Shown: positions 33,857 through 46,725 of the stretch, in pieces
How positions within the stretch are numbered: the stretch's first letter is position 1
Layout: the number at the start of each line of letters is the position of its first letter
Assembly: GCF_037392515.1 (NCBI RefSeq)
Contig: NC_090291.1
Coordinates: forward strand, 38,959,001-39,023,000
Source: Haliotis asinina
Taxonomy: Eukaryota > Mollusca > Gastropoda > Lepetellida > Haliotidae
DNA: 64,000 nt
Direction of reading: 5' to 3'
Program-made: the position numbers and the translations under genes
The notes under the pieces: model-generated
Seen by the model: only the letters and a program-made list of their open reading frames with translations
Database searches by the model: none
Told to the model about the DNA's origin: nothing

Positions 33857-36800
33857 ATGAGAGGAATGTCTATGGGGAGGCTTTGTGGAAGGCACATATG
33901 GTTCCTTCTTGAGGCACAGAAATTACCCAGATCGTATAGATGGGTTCACGGCAAAGGATCTCAAACTCCAATCGAAGCAGCTGCACAACAGTCCGAGCCG
34001 TTTCTCAATCAGCCCCAAGCTCTCTCTCCGGTTGAGGGCACTCCTAGACGGACAGGTGCTTTCAAGATCGATAGTACAGAAACACCAGAAGTTTCTGAAA
34101 GCACAGGTACACTGTCAACTCGATAGTCATTCGATTTTTAAAAAGCACAGCGTTAAAGGTCTTATGTCAAGTTATGATGCAATTTCCCTAAGTGATTCGT
34201 CATGCGCAAGTGATGTTCATATGCGTGAAATTCGTCTGTCTTAAGATGTATAATGAATGATATCATTGACTGAATTCATATCTTGGGTTTTTTAGCATAT
34301 ACTGTTAGGCATAACATTACTCATGAAATTAGAAGCAATGTGGATTGTCAACACCTGTTCTAAAACGTGCCAACTGTTATGAATATTCTGTTGAGTATAT
34401 AGATAAGATAGATAGGTTCCAAACGGTAAAACACACTCCTTTATTGAATTCAGATGAGAAGCACAGCTATTCACATCAGCGATATCACAGGATGAGCTAT
34501 GTATTCTCTGTAATTATAGGACTGACTTGGTTTGAAAATAACACGACTTGAACATTTCTTGTCACGAATCAAGTACATTGACTATTACTATTCATGCAGT
34601 GTAATAGAATATTGAGCTTCATTATATACATTTGTGTACCAGTGATACATTTCTTTGTCATGTAAAACACTGTGCTTGGTATTGTACATGTCAGTTCTAA
34701 ATATTCTGCCATTCATAACTGCAAGATGTGTCAAGTAATATTCACTCAATCTGAGTAACCAGTTTATAAACTGAGGCTGGATCTCTAATCTATGTCAGGC
34801 CATGTTGAAATACATGACAATGGGGCCTTCATTTAGAATAATAATGGTTGGTAATTGCAGTGCTATTTCCATTTCATGGAGTTTACTGTCTAAATCAGAA
34901 TATGATCTGGTAGCATATTGTCTGCTGCGAGGGCAAACAGTGGTGAATGATTAATAAGTCAGTCAGTTTATTTATGAGACAGATGGCAGACCTGCCGCAT
35001 CATGAACTGAATACATTCAGTTTGTTTTAATATAGCCTGTCGTTTATCATTGATGGTTTTCATGTCAGTGTTCAACAGGATTTCATTTCAGCATCACCTT
35101 GTGTGGCTGTGCTCAACTTAACTCTGGATGAGGGACCGTTTATAATATATGGCTGAAGCATGATGATTTTGTGTGGGTTTCACCCATTCCATTCTGTTGT
35201 ATGCAGGTCATCAATTTTGTAGACTTCGAAAAAGTTACTCTGTAAAGTTGAGGGTGTGGGGGGTAGCTGTGGGAGGTAATGATTTTTGTATGTGACATGC
35301 ATAGTGGGGTCGACTGACTTTGTACATAAATCTTGAGGAGGTTCATCCTCATTGTACATGTCTCTCCTTGTAATCATCATCATCAGTATCAGCATCGTCG
35401 CAAGCACGCACGCATGCACACACTCACTCACTCACTTTGACCACTTGTGTAGCACAATATTTCATATAAAGTGGCACATAATGTCTTCAGTTATATCACA
35501 TTAGGTGATAATTTCAGGGTGGCCTAGGCCATATGTGTGACGAGGGACATTGCCATGTTAGTGGCAAACACTTCTATGTTATTGCATTGAATGCAGTCTG
35601 AAAATTATGTGTTGAAAGTGGCCCTGCTAAGAATTTGAAATAATAACTTCAATAAAACATATACATCCCAACTGAACAAAACTAATTTTGCCACATTTCC
35701 TCCCAGCATCCCTTGTTTTAAGGCCCTGTGTTTTCCAAATTCCATGCAATGACTATGATGCTATTGCACCATTGTAAAACATGAATTTAGACAGCAGACT
35801 CAAGTCACTATTTTCTGTGTCTTGTTCCCAGGAGACTCTAGCATAGAGCATCCGGTCGCGTACAATGTGTGGCATGTGGACCCCTCCACAGTCAAAGAGA
35901 TCTACTTCTTCAACACGATGGAGCTTGTCAAGAAGCTGGAAGATAAGGGTGTGTACTGTTTCTTAGTGAAAACTTCATCACTAAGAGTGAACCATAGTTA
36001 CAACATGAGGAGAAAACTTGACATGCCATCTTCCGTGTATTAAGCACTCTGCTCCAACTACCTTGGCAGGCTTATGCTAGTGTTGGGAATTGGTTAGAAT
36101 TTCACAGTTGATGATTGGTTATTTACAACCAATCAGTCATTATGATTGGTTATTTACAACCAATCAGTCATTGTGATTGGTTATTTACAACCAATCATTC
36201 ATCAAAAATAATTTGTTACCATCATTCATCAAATTTTCCTTATTATGTTTGTTAATGCATAAAAAAACAGAAAACATGCAGTTCTTTTGTAGTTTGGGGG
36301 ACAAATTGCACAAAATGCATTTACAAATCTTACATCTTAAAGGATGACAAGTGAGTTAGGAACATAAATTTCCTGGAGTCTTTTTAGATAAATTCTACCA
36401 TGACAAGGAAGGACCTTGTAGTGCTTATGAAAAGTTTCAGACAAAATCAGCCTTGTGAAAAATGTTGTTAATGTAAACAGGTGTTCCAAAATTGTTTGTG
36501 TTTGATTATCAGAAAACATGATTGATTGCTTAGTCATTTGGTCAGTTTAATCATTCAGTGTGTCTTCAATTAATTCAGTTAATCTGATCACCACGAATTT
36601 GTACACAAGTCGGTATGTAATCTCTTAAAGGACAACACCTAAGACTTATCATTTACATGTCAGTCCATATTTTTGTGATGCCAAAACATTTTGTACACAC
36701 ACAGCAGTACACGTCAAGTATATAGCTGTCATATCAAGTGAAAATTGTTGAAAATGTTTTTCTTTGCCCCTTACCCTTTGACACCTGATCAAAGATTTCA

Positions 36801-39800
36801 TTGGTGAATGGTTTTCAGTAAGCACCCACCTTTGTCAGTTTTCTGTATCTAGGCTTGCTTAGGGAATGAAACTGAAAGGAATATTTTTACAAATTCTCAA
36901 ACTGGATTGACAGGTTTCCCAGTTCAAGTAGAAACAGATACATCCAAGAAAGCCCATGCAAGTCTAGAATAAGCAGAAAGTTTAGATTTCTACTGTTTTC
37001 TGAAAATGCAGAGAGTTTCTTAGCTCCTTTTCTTTATATTATATAGCTACCTTTTATAGACAGCATTTTTCTGTAAAAATGTACATCAAATGTTGGTCTA
37101 CAGTTCTAATTGTGACAGTTGGGACTAATATTATGACTTTGCAGGAATGCCTTGTATTTCTCTGATAACAAGGTCAACAGAGACAAAGAAACTATGATAG
37201 TTATTTATTTATTATCACATGGAAAACAATGTTAAATCCAAAATCATATGTATGCAGAGATGAGAATTTTGTCCCAGTGTACCTGTCATACTTTAGAGAT
37301 CTTTTTTATAGTATCGATCACCTTAACTTCAGGAGGATGATAATGTATCGTGAATAACCAAGTTGCATTGTGGATGTTGTGATTGTCACTTGTTGTTTCT
37401 GTATCAGGATTTACTCGTGAACAGTCGGAAGCAGTGGCGAGTTGTCTAGTTGACATCGTGAATACGACCATCCAACACCAGTCTAACCACATGATCAGCA
37501 AGTCGGAGCAGGAGATCCGCGTGCAGAAGCTTATGGCAGAGATCTCTTCTGTGAAGAAGGACATGGTCATGTTGCAGAAGAGTGAGTTCTCTTCACTACG
37601 TAACCAGACAGAGGTAAGTCTCCACTCTGTGCAGCTAGACACAGGTGAGTCTCCTTGCTATGCAACCAAGCAGAGGTGAAATGGTATGATCTTATCTTGG
37701 TATCTTGGTTTTACCCTGCTGCAATGCGGAATGGGGGACTAATTATTCATCAGTGTCTGTACGGCTGTACTTCTAGTTTCTTGTTAACACGATATCTCAT
37801 GAACTGTTGTACCCCACGTCTTCAAATTTGGCGACATCCTGCATTAGGGGATTACGCAGACACCATTTGATTTTGGTGACCATGACCTTATTTTCAAGGT
37901 CACCACAGCTCTTGGACTGCTTTTATAACTCTTGTTACTGCGATATCTCATGAACAGATGTACCCAATGTCTTCACGTTTGGTGACAGCTTACATTAGGG
38001 GATTGCAAAGGCACCAGTTGATTTTATTGACCTTGGTCTCATTTTCAAGCCACGCTGACTCTTTGACTGCTTTTCAACCTCGTGTTAACACGATATCTCT
38101 TGAACTGTTGTACCCAGTGTCTTCAAATTTGGTGATGGCCTACATTGGGAGATCATACAGAGACCAATCACTTTGGGTGACCTTGACCTTATTTTCAAGG
38201 TCACCATGACTCTTTGACTGATTTTAAACTCTTGTTAACTCTTGTTACAGTTTATTTTGGTGACCTTGATGTCACTTTCAGGTCACCACAACTCTTGTTA
38301 ACGCAATGCCAATGCAAGCATGGGTTGCTGAAGGCCTATTCTACCCCGGGACCTTCACGGGTCGGAATTAGGAAGACACCAGTCGATTTGGGTGACCGTG
38401 ATCCTATTTTCAATGTGACCACAACACTTTGTTCACAATTCGAACTTTTGTTAACACAGTTTTGTTGACAGCTTACATTTGTGATTATCCAGACACCAGT
38501 CATTTCATGCATTTTGTGTATGAGCAAGTAAAAAGTAGTGAATATGTTATAAATATTTTATTCTTCTTTTGCGGTGGGGGACATTGCCATGTTAGTGGCA
38601 AACAGTTGTTTATGTTGATTGGTTGTACAGGTAGGCTGCATATTTAGCTGTTCACCTCACATCTGAAATGATCTATTATTTACTTGCTATTCAGAAACAG
38701 TCATTTGAAATCCGTCAAATCAAAGACTCCTTGCGGGATGAGATTGCAAAGTTGAAAGGTCAAATGACTCTTGATATGAACTTGGAGCGGAGCCGATCGG
38801 TGGAGGCAGTAAGTATAGGAAACTTCTGTATAGGGATTTAGTTATCTTGCCACAGAAAACATTCTCTGCTCACTGGTCCGGTCAAACATGTACGCATTTT
38901 AGCTTATGAAACTGTCCCCCACATCCATGTCTTATGTCAATTAAGGTAAACCTTTTTTAGTATTATTCATTAGGAGGTCATTTCAGGTAACCTCTGAGAC
39001 TGACCAATCAGAGCACAGCTTACTAAATTGCAAAAGTCGAGATTCACACATCCCTTTTGAACTTTTATCTGGAAAAGGTTTGTACCCGAACGATTTCAAA
39101 TGCTATTTTCCATACAATCGCTTCCGGATGATGCATGTGAAGCACGCTACAAGTGCAACATATTCAACAGTGAGCAAAGAATTGCTCAAAATAGGGTATT
39201 TGTCAATATTCAAGGATGTCAGCTTGCAAAAATATTGGCTAATGGTAACAATGTCATCAGAAGATTTAAAGTGTACTTACTGCAGGTCAAATATCTGTGT
39301 TTTATGAGGATTTTCTTTTCTTGAGGGATCAGTGTCAGTGACTGGGAAAATTTGTCAGTCCCACCAAATCCTAAACAATAGTCATTGTCTGATTTGTTGA
39401 ATCCTTTCCACTGTCTCACATTTGATTTAGCGGCTATAGGTCACTCAAATGTTACCTGATGTGACCTCCTGCTAGGGTTTGTTAGACTTGGTAGAGGTGT
39501 GTAATGAATATTGCTGAGACTAAGTTTACTTAGACTGGTCTTAAGTGGAAGTTAAACAGTTTGCCATGAAATATATCTGGGGATATGGAAGAGCTTGATG
39601 TTTACAAAGCAAAGCAAATAGAACAGACTAGATGAGATCTGTAGGGTAGGGCTAGATGTGAAGGTCTGTGCTGACCAAAGTCTGTCATACAGTCCATGAG
39701 GCAAATATATCCAAGGAAGCTCATGCAAGTCTAGAAAATGTGGCAACTTTCGATTTCCACAGCTTCAACAGGGTTCCCTTTCACTATTTGTTTTACTATG

Positions 39801-41413
39801 AATGTTTTTATCTGTGAAATATGTTCATTTCAGAGACTAGTTGTTAGGGTATATTGACTTTTTTGAAGTTTCATGATTCGAAAAGAATTTCCGAATCTGG
39901 CAAACAAAGCTCTGATTGGTTCAGTGAAAGGTTGTTCTTGCATGAACTTTGATACATGCAGCAAAAAGAGCACTGAGATGGGGTTTTTGAGACTAGAGGG
40001 GTATAAGGCTTTTGTAATCTATCATACATAATGGGACACACTCATCTGGCGAGGTGATCATATTGACTTTCCAGCATGCAGAAAATCAAAAGAATCTTAC
40101 CAAGCTTCATCAGAAGATAGAGACACAGGTTGCACATCTCCTGACCAAGTACGAAATATACAGGAACGATGTGTTTAAGTTTGCTGGAGGTATGTACCCT
40201 GTACCACCATGCACATGTCACTGTTAGTATGTTACAGTCAGATTGTGAAAGCAGTCATTCTGCAAAATTACTAAGAGGGTCAGCTATTTCGTGTCATTTT
40301 GTGTAACAACAATCAACATACTTCGGCACTTCAGCTTAGCTTTGAAGCACTTGCAGTGTCCAGAACAGGCACACCTCCCCTGTACCCTGTATCATCATGA
40401 ACATCGTCATGACTATCATCAGCTCTACCAGCGTATGAAATAAGCCCTAACCCAAGCAAGGCATCAACCTCCCCAAATGGGTTTAACTAGAAGAAAAGTG
40501 TGACTGAGTGAGTTTAATTTTACGCCACTCACAGAAATATTCCAGCTCTATGGCAGCGGTCTGTAAATAATTGAGTCTGGACCAGACAAGCCAGTGATCA
40601 ACAGCATGAGCATCAATCTGTGCAGATGGGAACCGATGACATGTGTCAACCAAGTCAGCGAGTCTGACCACCCAATCCCGTTAGCTGCCCCTTACGACAA
40701 GCAGAGTCGCCTTTTATGGTGGGCATGGGTTACTGAAGGTCTCTTCTAACCCGGATCTTCACAGGTCCAGGAGTAAAGAACTCAGTTTTTGCTCAGATGT
40801 ATGGAACATGGTATCTGATGTTTTCACCAGATACCGGACTGCCTAATTGTAAATTAGACCATCCATAAGAAATCTTATCTGTCTCAGAGAGTCGTATGGG
40901 CCTTATTTCATAGGCTGGCTCCATGAAAACGCATTACAGGACTAATATCATTTCTGTTGTGTGACAAGAAATCTCCTATTATATAATTGAAAGAAAGAGT
41001 GAGTTTGGTTTTACCTTGCTCTTAGCAATATTCCAGTAATATCATGGCAGGGGACACCAGAAATGGGCTTCACACATTTTACCCATGAGGGGAATCAAGC
41101 CTTGATCTGAGCATTAACCACTAGGCCTGCATTATTTATTGATAATCGTCTTTCTGAAAGTGCCCTTGAGGCTGACTAAAAGAAGTTCAGGCAGTAACAA
41201 AAATGTTAAGGATAAAAAAATATTTTGGGGGAATGTTTGGCAAGAGTGAAGACTGATCAAACAAATGCATAAAACTTTCTCCAAATATTAATAATTCCGA
41301 ACAGTGTTATTCAGTTTGGTGTTAGGTATGTACTGAGAGTGACCTTTTCTTACACAGGTACGGTTCTGACGTGTGCGGGATTGTGTCTGGGAATAATCCG
41401 ACTGTGGAGCTGA
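33857..41413 (+). CDS. MCUR1/CCDC90B family mitochondrial coiled-coil protein, complete, six exons
   Basis: Family members sit in the inner mitochondrial membrane and have been linked to the calcium uniporter and to respiratory-chain assembly. Exons are 33857-34106, 35832-35948, 37408-37613, 38695-38808, 40075-40189 and 41358-41413. Phases agree throughout, giving 285 residues. Residues 1-40 are Arg-rich without acidic residues apart from one Glu, like a mitochondrial presequence (GRLCGRHIWFL). Next come FFNTMELVKKLEDKGFTREQ and SEAVASCLVDIVN, the family head domain, then the coiled coil with KKDMVMLQKSEFSSLR, DMNLERSRSVEA and HQKIETQVAHL. The C-terminal segment FAGGTVLTCAGLCLGIIRLW is the conserved membrane anchor with its RLW end. 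Exon 1 rests on phase, donor and presequence character; exons 2-6 on family similarity. Assignment to MCUR1 or to CCDC90B is open. Confidence 0.9.
35545..35572 (+). repeat. 27-28 bp word shared by two introns of the MCUR1/CCDC90B-like gene
   Basis: GGGACATTGCCATGTTAGTG plus GCAAACA occurs here in intron 1 and again at 38578-38604 in intron 3. The flanks differ. It may be the core of a small dispersed repeat. Confidence 0.6.
36084..36205. repeat. Tandem hairpins of about 31 bp in intron 2 of the MCUR1/CCDC90B-like gene
   Basis: GATTGGTTATTTACAACCAA plus TC, an 8-base inverted repeat with a 6-base loop, is repeated three times with CAGTCATT spacers. The left flank (GTTGGGAATTGGTTAG) matches the UBE2C intron 2 repeat at 25770, where only one unit is present. 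Confidence 0.75.
36945..37000 (+). repeat. Dispersed word pair in introns of the MCUR1/CCDC90B-like gene
   Basis: ATCCAAGAAAGCCCATGCAA and GTCTAGAA here resemble ATCCAAGGAAGCTCATGCAA and GTCTAGAA at 39709-39740. This suggests two copies of an unnamed intronic repeat. Confidence 0.5.
37775..38320. repeat. Tandem repeat of about 150 bp, 3.5 units, intron 3 of the MCUR1/CCDC90B-like gene
   Basis: ACACGATATCTCATGAACTG marks each unit start at 37791, 37942 and 38092, spaced 151 and 150 bases. Each unit also has GTCTTCAAATTTGG and GACCTTATTTTCAAGGTCAC. The last unit is partial and runs into a family A end (GCATGGGTTGCTGAAGGCC) at about 38318-38360. Confidence 0.85.
40500..40775 (-). repeat. Family A repeat in intron 5 of the MCUR1/CCDC90B-like gene
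   Basis: From GTGAGTTTAATTTTACGCC through CAGCGGTCTGTAAATAATTG and AACCAAGTCAGCGAG to GGATCTTCACAGGTCC, a nearly complete antisense copy. Confidence 0.88.
41000..41135 (-). repeat. Family B SINE in intron 5 of the MCUR1/CCDC90B-like gene
   Basis: GAGTGAGTTTGGTTTTACC, CATGGCAGGGGACACCAG and GGGGAATCAAGCC are followed by TTAACCACTAGGCC, so most of B is present in antisense. Confidence 0.8.
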
Positions 41414-41909
41414 CAACAGCGTGCTAAACTCAACATCAGTTCCACCACGTCCATTTAACTACAGCAGCAGCAGCAGCATCGTCACTCAGGATATCATATG
41501 TTTTTTGTCTGGAGTTAGTGTTTGACTCTCTCCTTTTAGGGAAAGTGTTTGTAATAGTTGATGCTTAGGGAAAGCCAAATGTCATGTTAGTTTCGCACTT
41601 TAATATGACTATCTCAGAATAGGTGTTACTCTGACAACTTCAGATGTCTGAGTGACACTATCAAGAAATCATGTGTCCTCTCATCAACAATTTCCTCACA
41701 AGAAACACATAGACTGCGGGAAGTAAGGGGTGTTTTAACAAGTCACACTTGGAAACTCACTTGGCACGTTTTGGCATCTCAAACCCTCCTCACCTGTACA
41801 ATAGGTGTCTGTCATTCTCACGGTTAATGTTGAATGCGCATTGGCAGCAAAACATTGTTGATCAGAGAGAACCATCCCTGTGATTTAGACATAATGGGTC
41901 CAAAGTAAA

Positions 41910-42055
41910 GTGAGTGAGTGTTTTTATACCACTGTTAGCAATATTCCATCAATATGAAGGGGCACCAGATATGTCTTCACACATTGTACCCTTGCAGGAA
42001 TCAAACCCAGCTCATTGGTATGGTGAGTGAACACTCTCTCCACCAGGCTTCTCCA
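41910..42055 (-). repeat. Family B SINE, degenerate, downstream of the MCUR1/CCDC90B-like stop
   Basis: AGTGAGTGAGTG, TTAGCAATATTCCATCAATA, GGGGCACCAGATATG, CAGGAATCAAACCC and TCTCCACCAGGC are in antisense order. It may lie in the 3' UTR of that gene. Confidence 0.7.
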
Positions 42056-42277
42056 CCGCCCTGACTTCATTGGTTATAGTTTTCATCCAGATCGTTAATC
42101 AGATGGTATTTTAGGTTGGAATGTGTCATATGTCAATATCATGTTCTAATTAAGCTTGTTATTGCAGGGTTTGGTCATATATTTGACAGTGGATGGATGG
42201 GTGAGTTTATGTCTCAGGATTGTATAAGTTTAGGATGGCCACTATCTCCGATAATTAATTATAGTCAGATAAGAACA

Positions 42278-42640
42278 GTGAGTGAGTGAGTGTAGTTTTA
42301 CGCTGCACTCAGCAATATTCCAGTTATATGGCGGCAGTCTGTAAATAATCGAGTCTGGACCAGACAATCCAGTGATCAACAACATGAGCATCGATCTGCG
42401 CAATTGGGAACCGATGACGTGTCAACCAAGTCAGCGAGCCTGACCACCCGATTCCATTAGTCGCATCATACGACACGTTTTATGGCAAGCATGGGTTGCT
42501 GAATGCCTATTCTACACCAGGACTTTCACAGGTCAGATAAGCACAGACTGTATTGATGAACAGCTTCTTTATTCACATTATACAACATTTTGTTACAGAT
42601 TCTTGTATCATTGTCAAGCAAGTACCTCATTAAAGAAGGT
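42278..42640 (-). repeat. Family A joined to a Penelope-type 3' terminus
   Basis: 42278-42535 is a full antisense A (GTGAGTGAGTGTAG to CTTTCACAGGTC). Read on the minus strand, the sequence just upstream of it (42640-42536) contains GATACAAGAATCTGTAAC, AAAATGTTGT and AATAAAGAAGCTGTTCATC. That is the same signature as the Penelope-like element at 55.2 kb. The same joint occurs at 52.5 kb. Confidence 0.65.
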
Positions 42641-43094
42641 GTTCATCCATAAAGTTTGTCCTTGTCTGATTCACCAACTTCTAAACACGCCATTCAAAGA
42701 AGTGATTCATAATATTAATAACCTGTAACTGGATCATTTTACTGCACTTTCATATGGCCAGTGGATTCCTTCATCCGACTTATCTACACCTACAATGTAA
42801 TCAGAATGGTTCTGTTTAAGATGGCTTACATAACTGTTTTATGTGGAATTTATGTTCAAGAACAGAGAATTAACAGCAGTTTATTTATTGAAGGATACTG
42901 TTAAACAGGACCCTCATGTATTGGTGATGGGAATGTCATGTCTCAGTTTGTATTTAATGTGGATGGGGACCTCAATTGAAACTGAAAGTGCTTTGTTTTA
43001 TGATCAGCAAGTTAAGTGAAAATGTTTTTTGTGATTTGACTTTGAATGGCCATTTTCCTGGTTGAATTGAATCTGTTTTCACAAACTCAAAAGA

Positions 43095-43310
43095 AAGTAC
43101 TTAGTGTTCAGGTAGAAGCACCAAAATCACATACAGATTATCGAGCACCAAAACCACATGCAGATTATCGAGCACCAAAATCGCACGCAGGTTATCAAGC
43201 ACCAAAATCACATGCGGGTTATTGAGCAACAAATTCACATGCAGGTTATCGAGCACCAAAATCACATGCAGGTTATCAAGCACTAAAATCACATGCAGGT
43301 CAAATTATGG
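43095..43310. repeat. Minisatellite, 27-bp unit, about 8 copies
   Basis: ATCGAGCACCAAAATCACAT plus GCAGGTT repeats with a 27-base period. As 27 is a multiple of 3, a 63-codon frame appears on the minus strand and is not called a gene. A worn tRNA-like SINE head (GGCCTCTCACGCC, GGGTTCAATTCC) follows at about 43340-43395. Confidence 0.85.
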
Positions 43311-44149
43311 TCAAATATGCTATATGTGGAGCACACAATGTGTCCTGACTAGCATGCTGGCCTCTCACGCCAAAGGCCTGGGTTCAATTCCGTATGAAGC
43401 TTTCATAAAAGTGAGATCTGGGTCTCATACTGTGTTGTGTATCTGGGCATGGCTCTTCATCCACATTGCACTCATTCCACCCAACTATTCCAAATGGCTA
43501 CCTGAGAAACGGATATATGGACATATACAGTCACAGTTTTGAAAATACAATTCACTAAGGGTAATAATGTAATGTCAGAGAGCATCATTATGTTGGATTC
43601 TAGGCACAAGAATTAGAATTATTAACATTTTTTATTAGACACGTCTTAAAGTCTTAACATCTGCAAACATCCTGTGTTCAGTTTACTGGCTCTTTGTTTC
43701 CACAGTTAATGTGGGTCAGCTATTGCCACAGCAGCCAATACAAACAGCTGGACCATTGCTGAGAGTTAGGTTAAACTATCAAGATGGATTGATACCCACC
43801 TAGTTTCAAATGTTTGGGTATCATACCAACATGGCCACATGCTTACCTGGATGGAACTCTATGGCTGATTGATTAACGCTGGTGAGGATTCTTGACAACA
43901 GCATGAACACTGCCCACTATATATACATGCTGACATTTTGTAAGCTGCATATATAATATATATGCACCAAACACAGTACTTTGTGAAATCATCCTAATAA
44001 TTGTCCATTATTCTCATGTTAGTGTCATCCAGTGGTGATTATTTATTATTTGGGTTTGTTTTTTCTTGAAAAAGGTCGAAGGAGAGGAAGTGATGTGTGT
44101 AAATATATATTCTAAATCTCACATGCACCTTTAGTTCAACTGTATGATG

Positions 44150-44600
44150 TGAGGTGATATAAATCTACTCAGTAATAGTTTTAAAGACTTACTGCTTACG
44201 ATCTGAGATTTCATCTTATTGGTGCTACTAACTCTGTCAGTGCCTAGTCAGCATTTATGAACATTTATCAAAGCTTTTCTATATTTCTGTAGAAAACCAC
44301 CCTTTTTCAGTTATCTATACCACTTTTTGTGTTGGCATATCGATGTCTGCTTTTGTATAGTTGGTCCATCATACTTCTCAAGCAGCGTCTCATTAAATAA
44401 GAGCTGGGTAAATGTTTCATATGCCATAAAGAGTGCAGAGAACTTTGAGTATGTATATGGGAGTCAGTGTCAGTTGAATGCAATTGTCATATGGTATTTA
44501 CTTTACAGAATTGTATAGAGTTTTTGTTTGTTAAATATCTACTAAAATATCTGTTATTTATGATGTGTTTGTTGTGTTTTTATCCAGGGTTACGACAGCC
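44150..44600 (+). repeat. Dispersed segment E, uninterrupted copy
   Basis: TTACGATCTGAGATTTCATC, TGGTGCTACTAACTC, TCTGCTTTTGTATAG, AGCAGCGTCTCAT, ATATGGTATTTACTTTACAG and GTGTTTGTTGTGTTTTT are shared in order with 51990-52910. There a family A/Penelope-terminus unit interrupts it. Both copies run into a minisatellite on the right. Confidence 0.7.
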
Positions 44601-44689
44601 TTGTATGATGGTGTAACGATATGTCACCATAGTTTAGTATCAGATACCTCTACACAGTAATGAAGCACTTACGTTAACACAGTATTGTA

Positions 44690-45440
44690 TCCCAAATGTC
44701 AGTTTGTATTGTATCTACACAGTATTGTATCTCATAATGCAACACAGTTTTGTATCACATACATCAACACAGTATTGTATCTCATACTTCAACACAGTAT
44801 TGTCTATACACAGTATTTCATCTGATACATCAACACAGTATTGTATCTCATAGGTCAAAACGGTATTGCACCTCATTCATCAACATGTATCTACACAGTA
44901 TTGCATCACATAGTGCAACACAGTATTGTATTGCATACATCAACACAGTATTGTATCTACACAGTATTGTATCTCATAGTGCAACACAGTATTGTATCTA
45001 CACAGTATTGTATCTCATAGTGCAACACAGTATTGTATTGCATACATCAACACAGTATTGTATCTACACAGTATTGTATCTCAGAGTGCAACACAGTATT
45101 GTATTGCATACATCAACACAGTATTGTATCTACACAGTATTGTATCTCATAGTGCAACACAGTATTGTATTGTATTGCATACATCAACACAGTATTGTAT
45201 CTACACAGTATTGTATCTCATAGTGCAACACAGTTTTGTATTGCATACATCAACACAGTATTGTATCTCATACTTCAACACATTATTGTCTATACACAGT
45301 ATTTCATCTGATACATCAACACAGTATTGTATCTACACAGTATTGTATCTCATAGGTCAACTCAGTATTGTATCTTCAAAGTATTGTCTCAAATGTCAAC
45401 AGAGTATTGTATCTACACAGTATTGTATCACCTATGTCAA
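44690..45440. repeat. Minisatellite with a 66-bp higher-order unit
   Basis: The basic word ACACAGTATTGTATC alternates with CTCATAGTGCA, TGCATACATCA and TACTTCA linkers. In the centre (about 44940-45250) a 66-base compound unit repeats. Plus-strand frames of 157 and 186 codons arise because 66 is divisible by 3. I do not call them genes. Confidence 0.9.
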
Positions 45441-45934
45441 CACGTTATCACATTACAAGGCTCACAAAACAATAATGCCTTGCTTTATAACTTCTGTATT
45501 ACAATGCATACAAATTATTTTAGGAGTTATTTTAGGACTGAAAAGAACTTAAGGTTCAGAGAAAATCTTCAAGAACCTGTGTATGCAGTTTTTCTAGTAT
45601 TTCCAGGTTGTCAAGAAACAGAGAAATCTGCCCAGTACCCTCAAGCTTATGTGTATCTTCCCTTCTGTGTGTCATGGCTGCTGTCTGAGACTTATAAACA
45701 GGTGATTGAGGGTTGTGATTCACATTACAAAATATCATTGGATACAACTTCATATTGTTCTACTGACTAATAGTATTGATATACATTTCACACAGATGCC
45801 ATGTATTGCCATACCTGTAGTCATGTAGAAGTGGCAGATGAGGAGGGTTTAACTGCTTGTATATGTATTTTAGTTATACCATGAAATGTCAGGCTTTCTG
45901 TTGGAGGGAGACAGACTGATGCAGGTCTTAAAGT

Positions 45935-46045
45935 GAGTGAGTTTAGTTTTACACCGCACTCAGAGCTATATGGCAAAAGTCTGTAAATAATCGAGTCTGG
46001 ATCAGACAATTCAGTGATCAACAGCATGAGCATTGATTGATGCAG
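45935..46045 (-). repeat. Family A repeat, partial
   Basis: GTGAGTTTAGTTTTACACCG, CTGTAAATAATCGAGTCTGG and AACAGCATGAGCATTGA are in antisense order. The rest is lost. Confidence 0.8.
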
Positions 46046-46464
46046 GTCTTGAATATTTACCATGCACAAACAACCTGAGAAACATGATCTACCTGGTGAC
46101 TCTAAGCAACACAACTCTTCATCTGATTCCTGTTTCAAAAGACTGAACTATACTTCCCGACATACAAGTAATGAACATGAGACAGTTTTACTCCTACTTC
46201 TGTGAAGACAAATGTGAAACATATACTTGATGCTCACATTATCACCCATTGGTTTCATTCAAATTATTGTTAATGTGCTGGCACTACGACTTGCTCTCCC
46301 ATGTAGAGGGGCTGAGAAAGGAAGGTTTATTCACTGTTGCTATATATATGTTGCAGCCATATGTAAAGTCAGTCAATTTGTAAATTATCTGAAACTTTTG
46401 GTCATTATAAAATTGCTGTAAAGTTAGTTGATTATTTGACAGACTGACTCTGTTTCCTATATAT

Positions 46465-46725
46465 GAATTGGACCCGTGAAGGTCTGGGGTAGAATAGGCC
46501 TTCAGGAACCCATGTGTGCCATAAAATGCGCCTGTGTCATCAGAGGTGGTCAGGCTTGCTGACTTGGTTGACACAAGTCATTGGTTCCCATTTGCACAGA
46601 TCCATGCTCATGCTGTTGATCACTGAATTGCCCGTCCAGACTCGATTATTTACAGACCACCGCTTTATAGCTGGAATATTGCTGAAGGAAAGCATAAAAC
46701 TAAACTCACCCACTCCCTCCTACAT
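46465..46725 (+). repeat. Family A repeat, nearly full length
   Basis: GACCCGTGAAGGTCTGGGG, GGTGGTCAGGCTTGCTGAC, GCTGTTGATCACTGAATTGC and CTGGAATATTGCTGAAGG run to AACTCACCCACTCCC in sense order. Confidence 0.85.

Noticed and set aside
43101-43292. 63-codon frame with repeated VILVLDNLH
   Set aside because: It is the translation of a 27-bp tandem repeat.
44750-45552. 157- and 186-codon frames rich in Ile, Val, Ser, Tyr and Cys
   Set aside because: A 66-bp compound tandem repeat divisible by 3 explains them.
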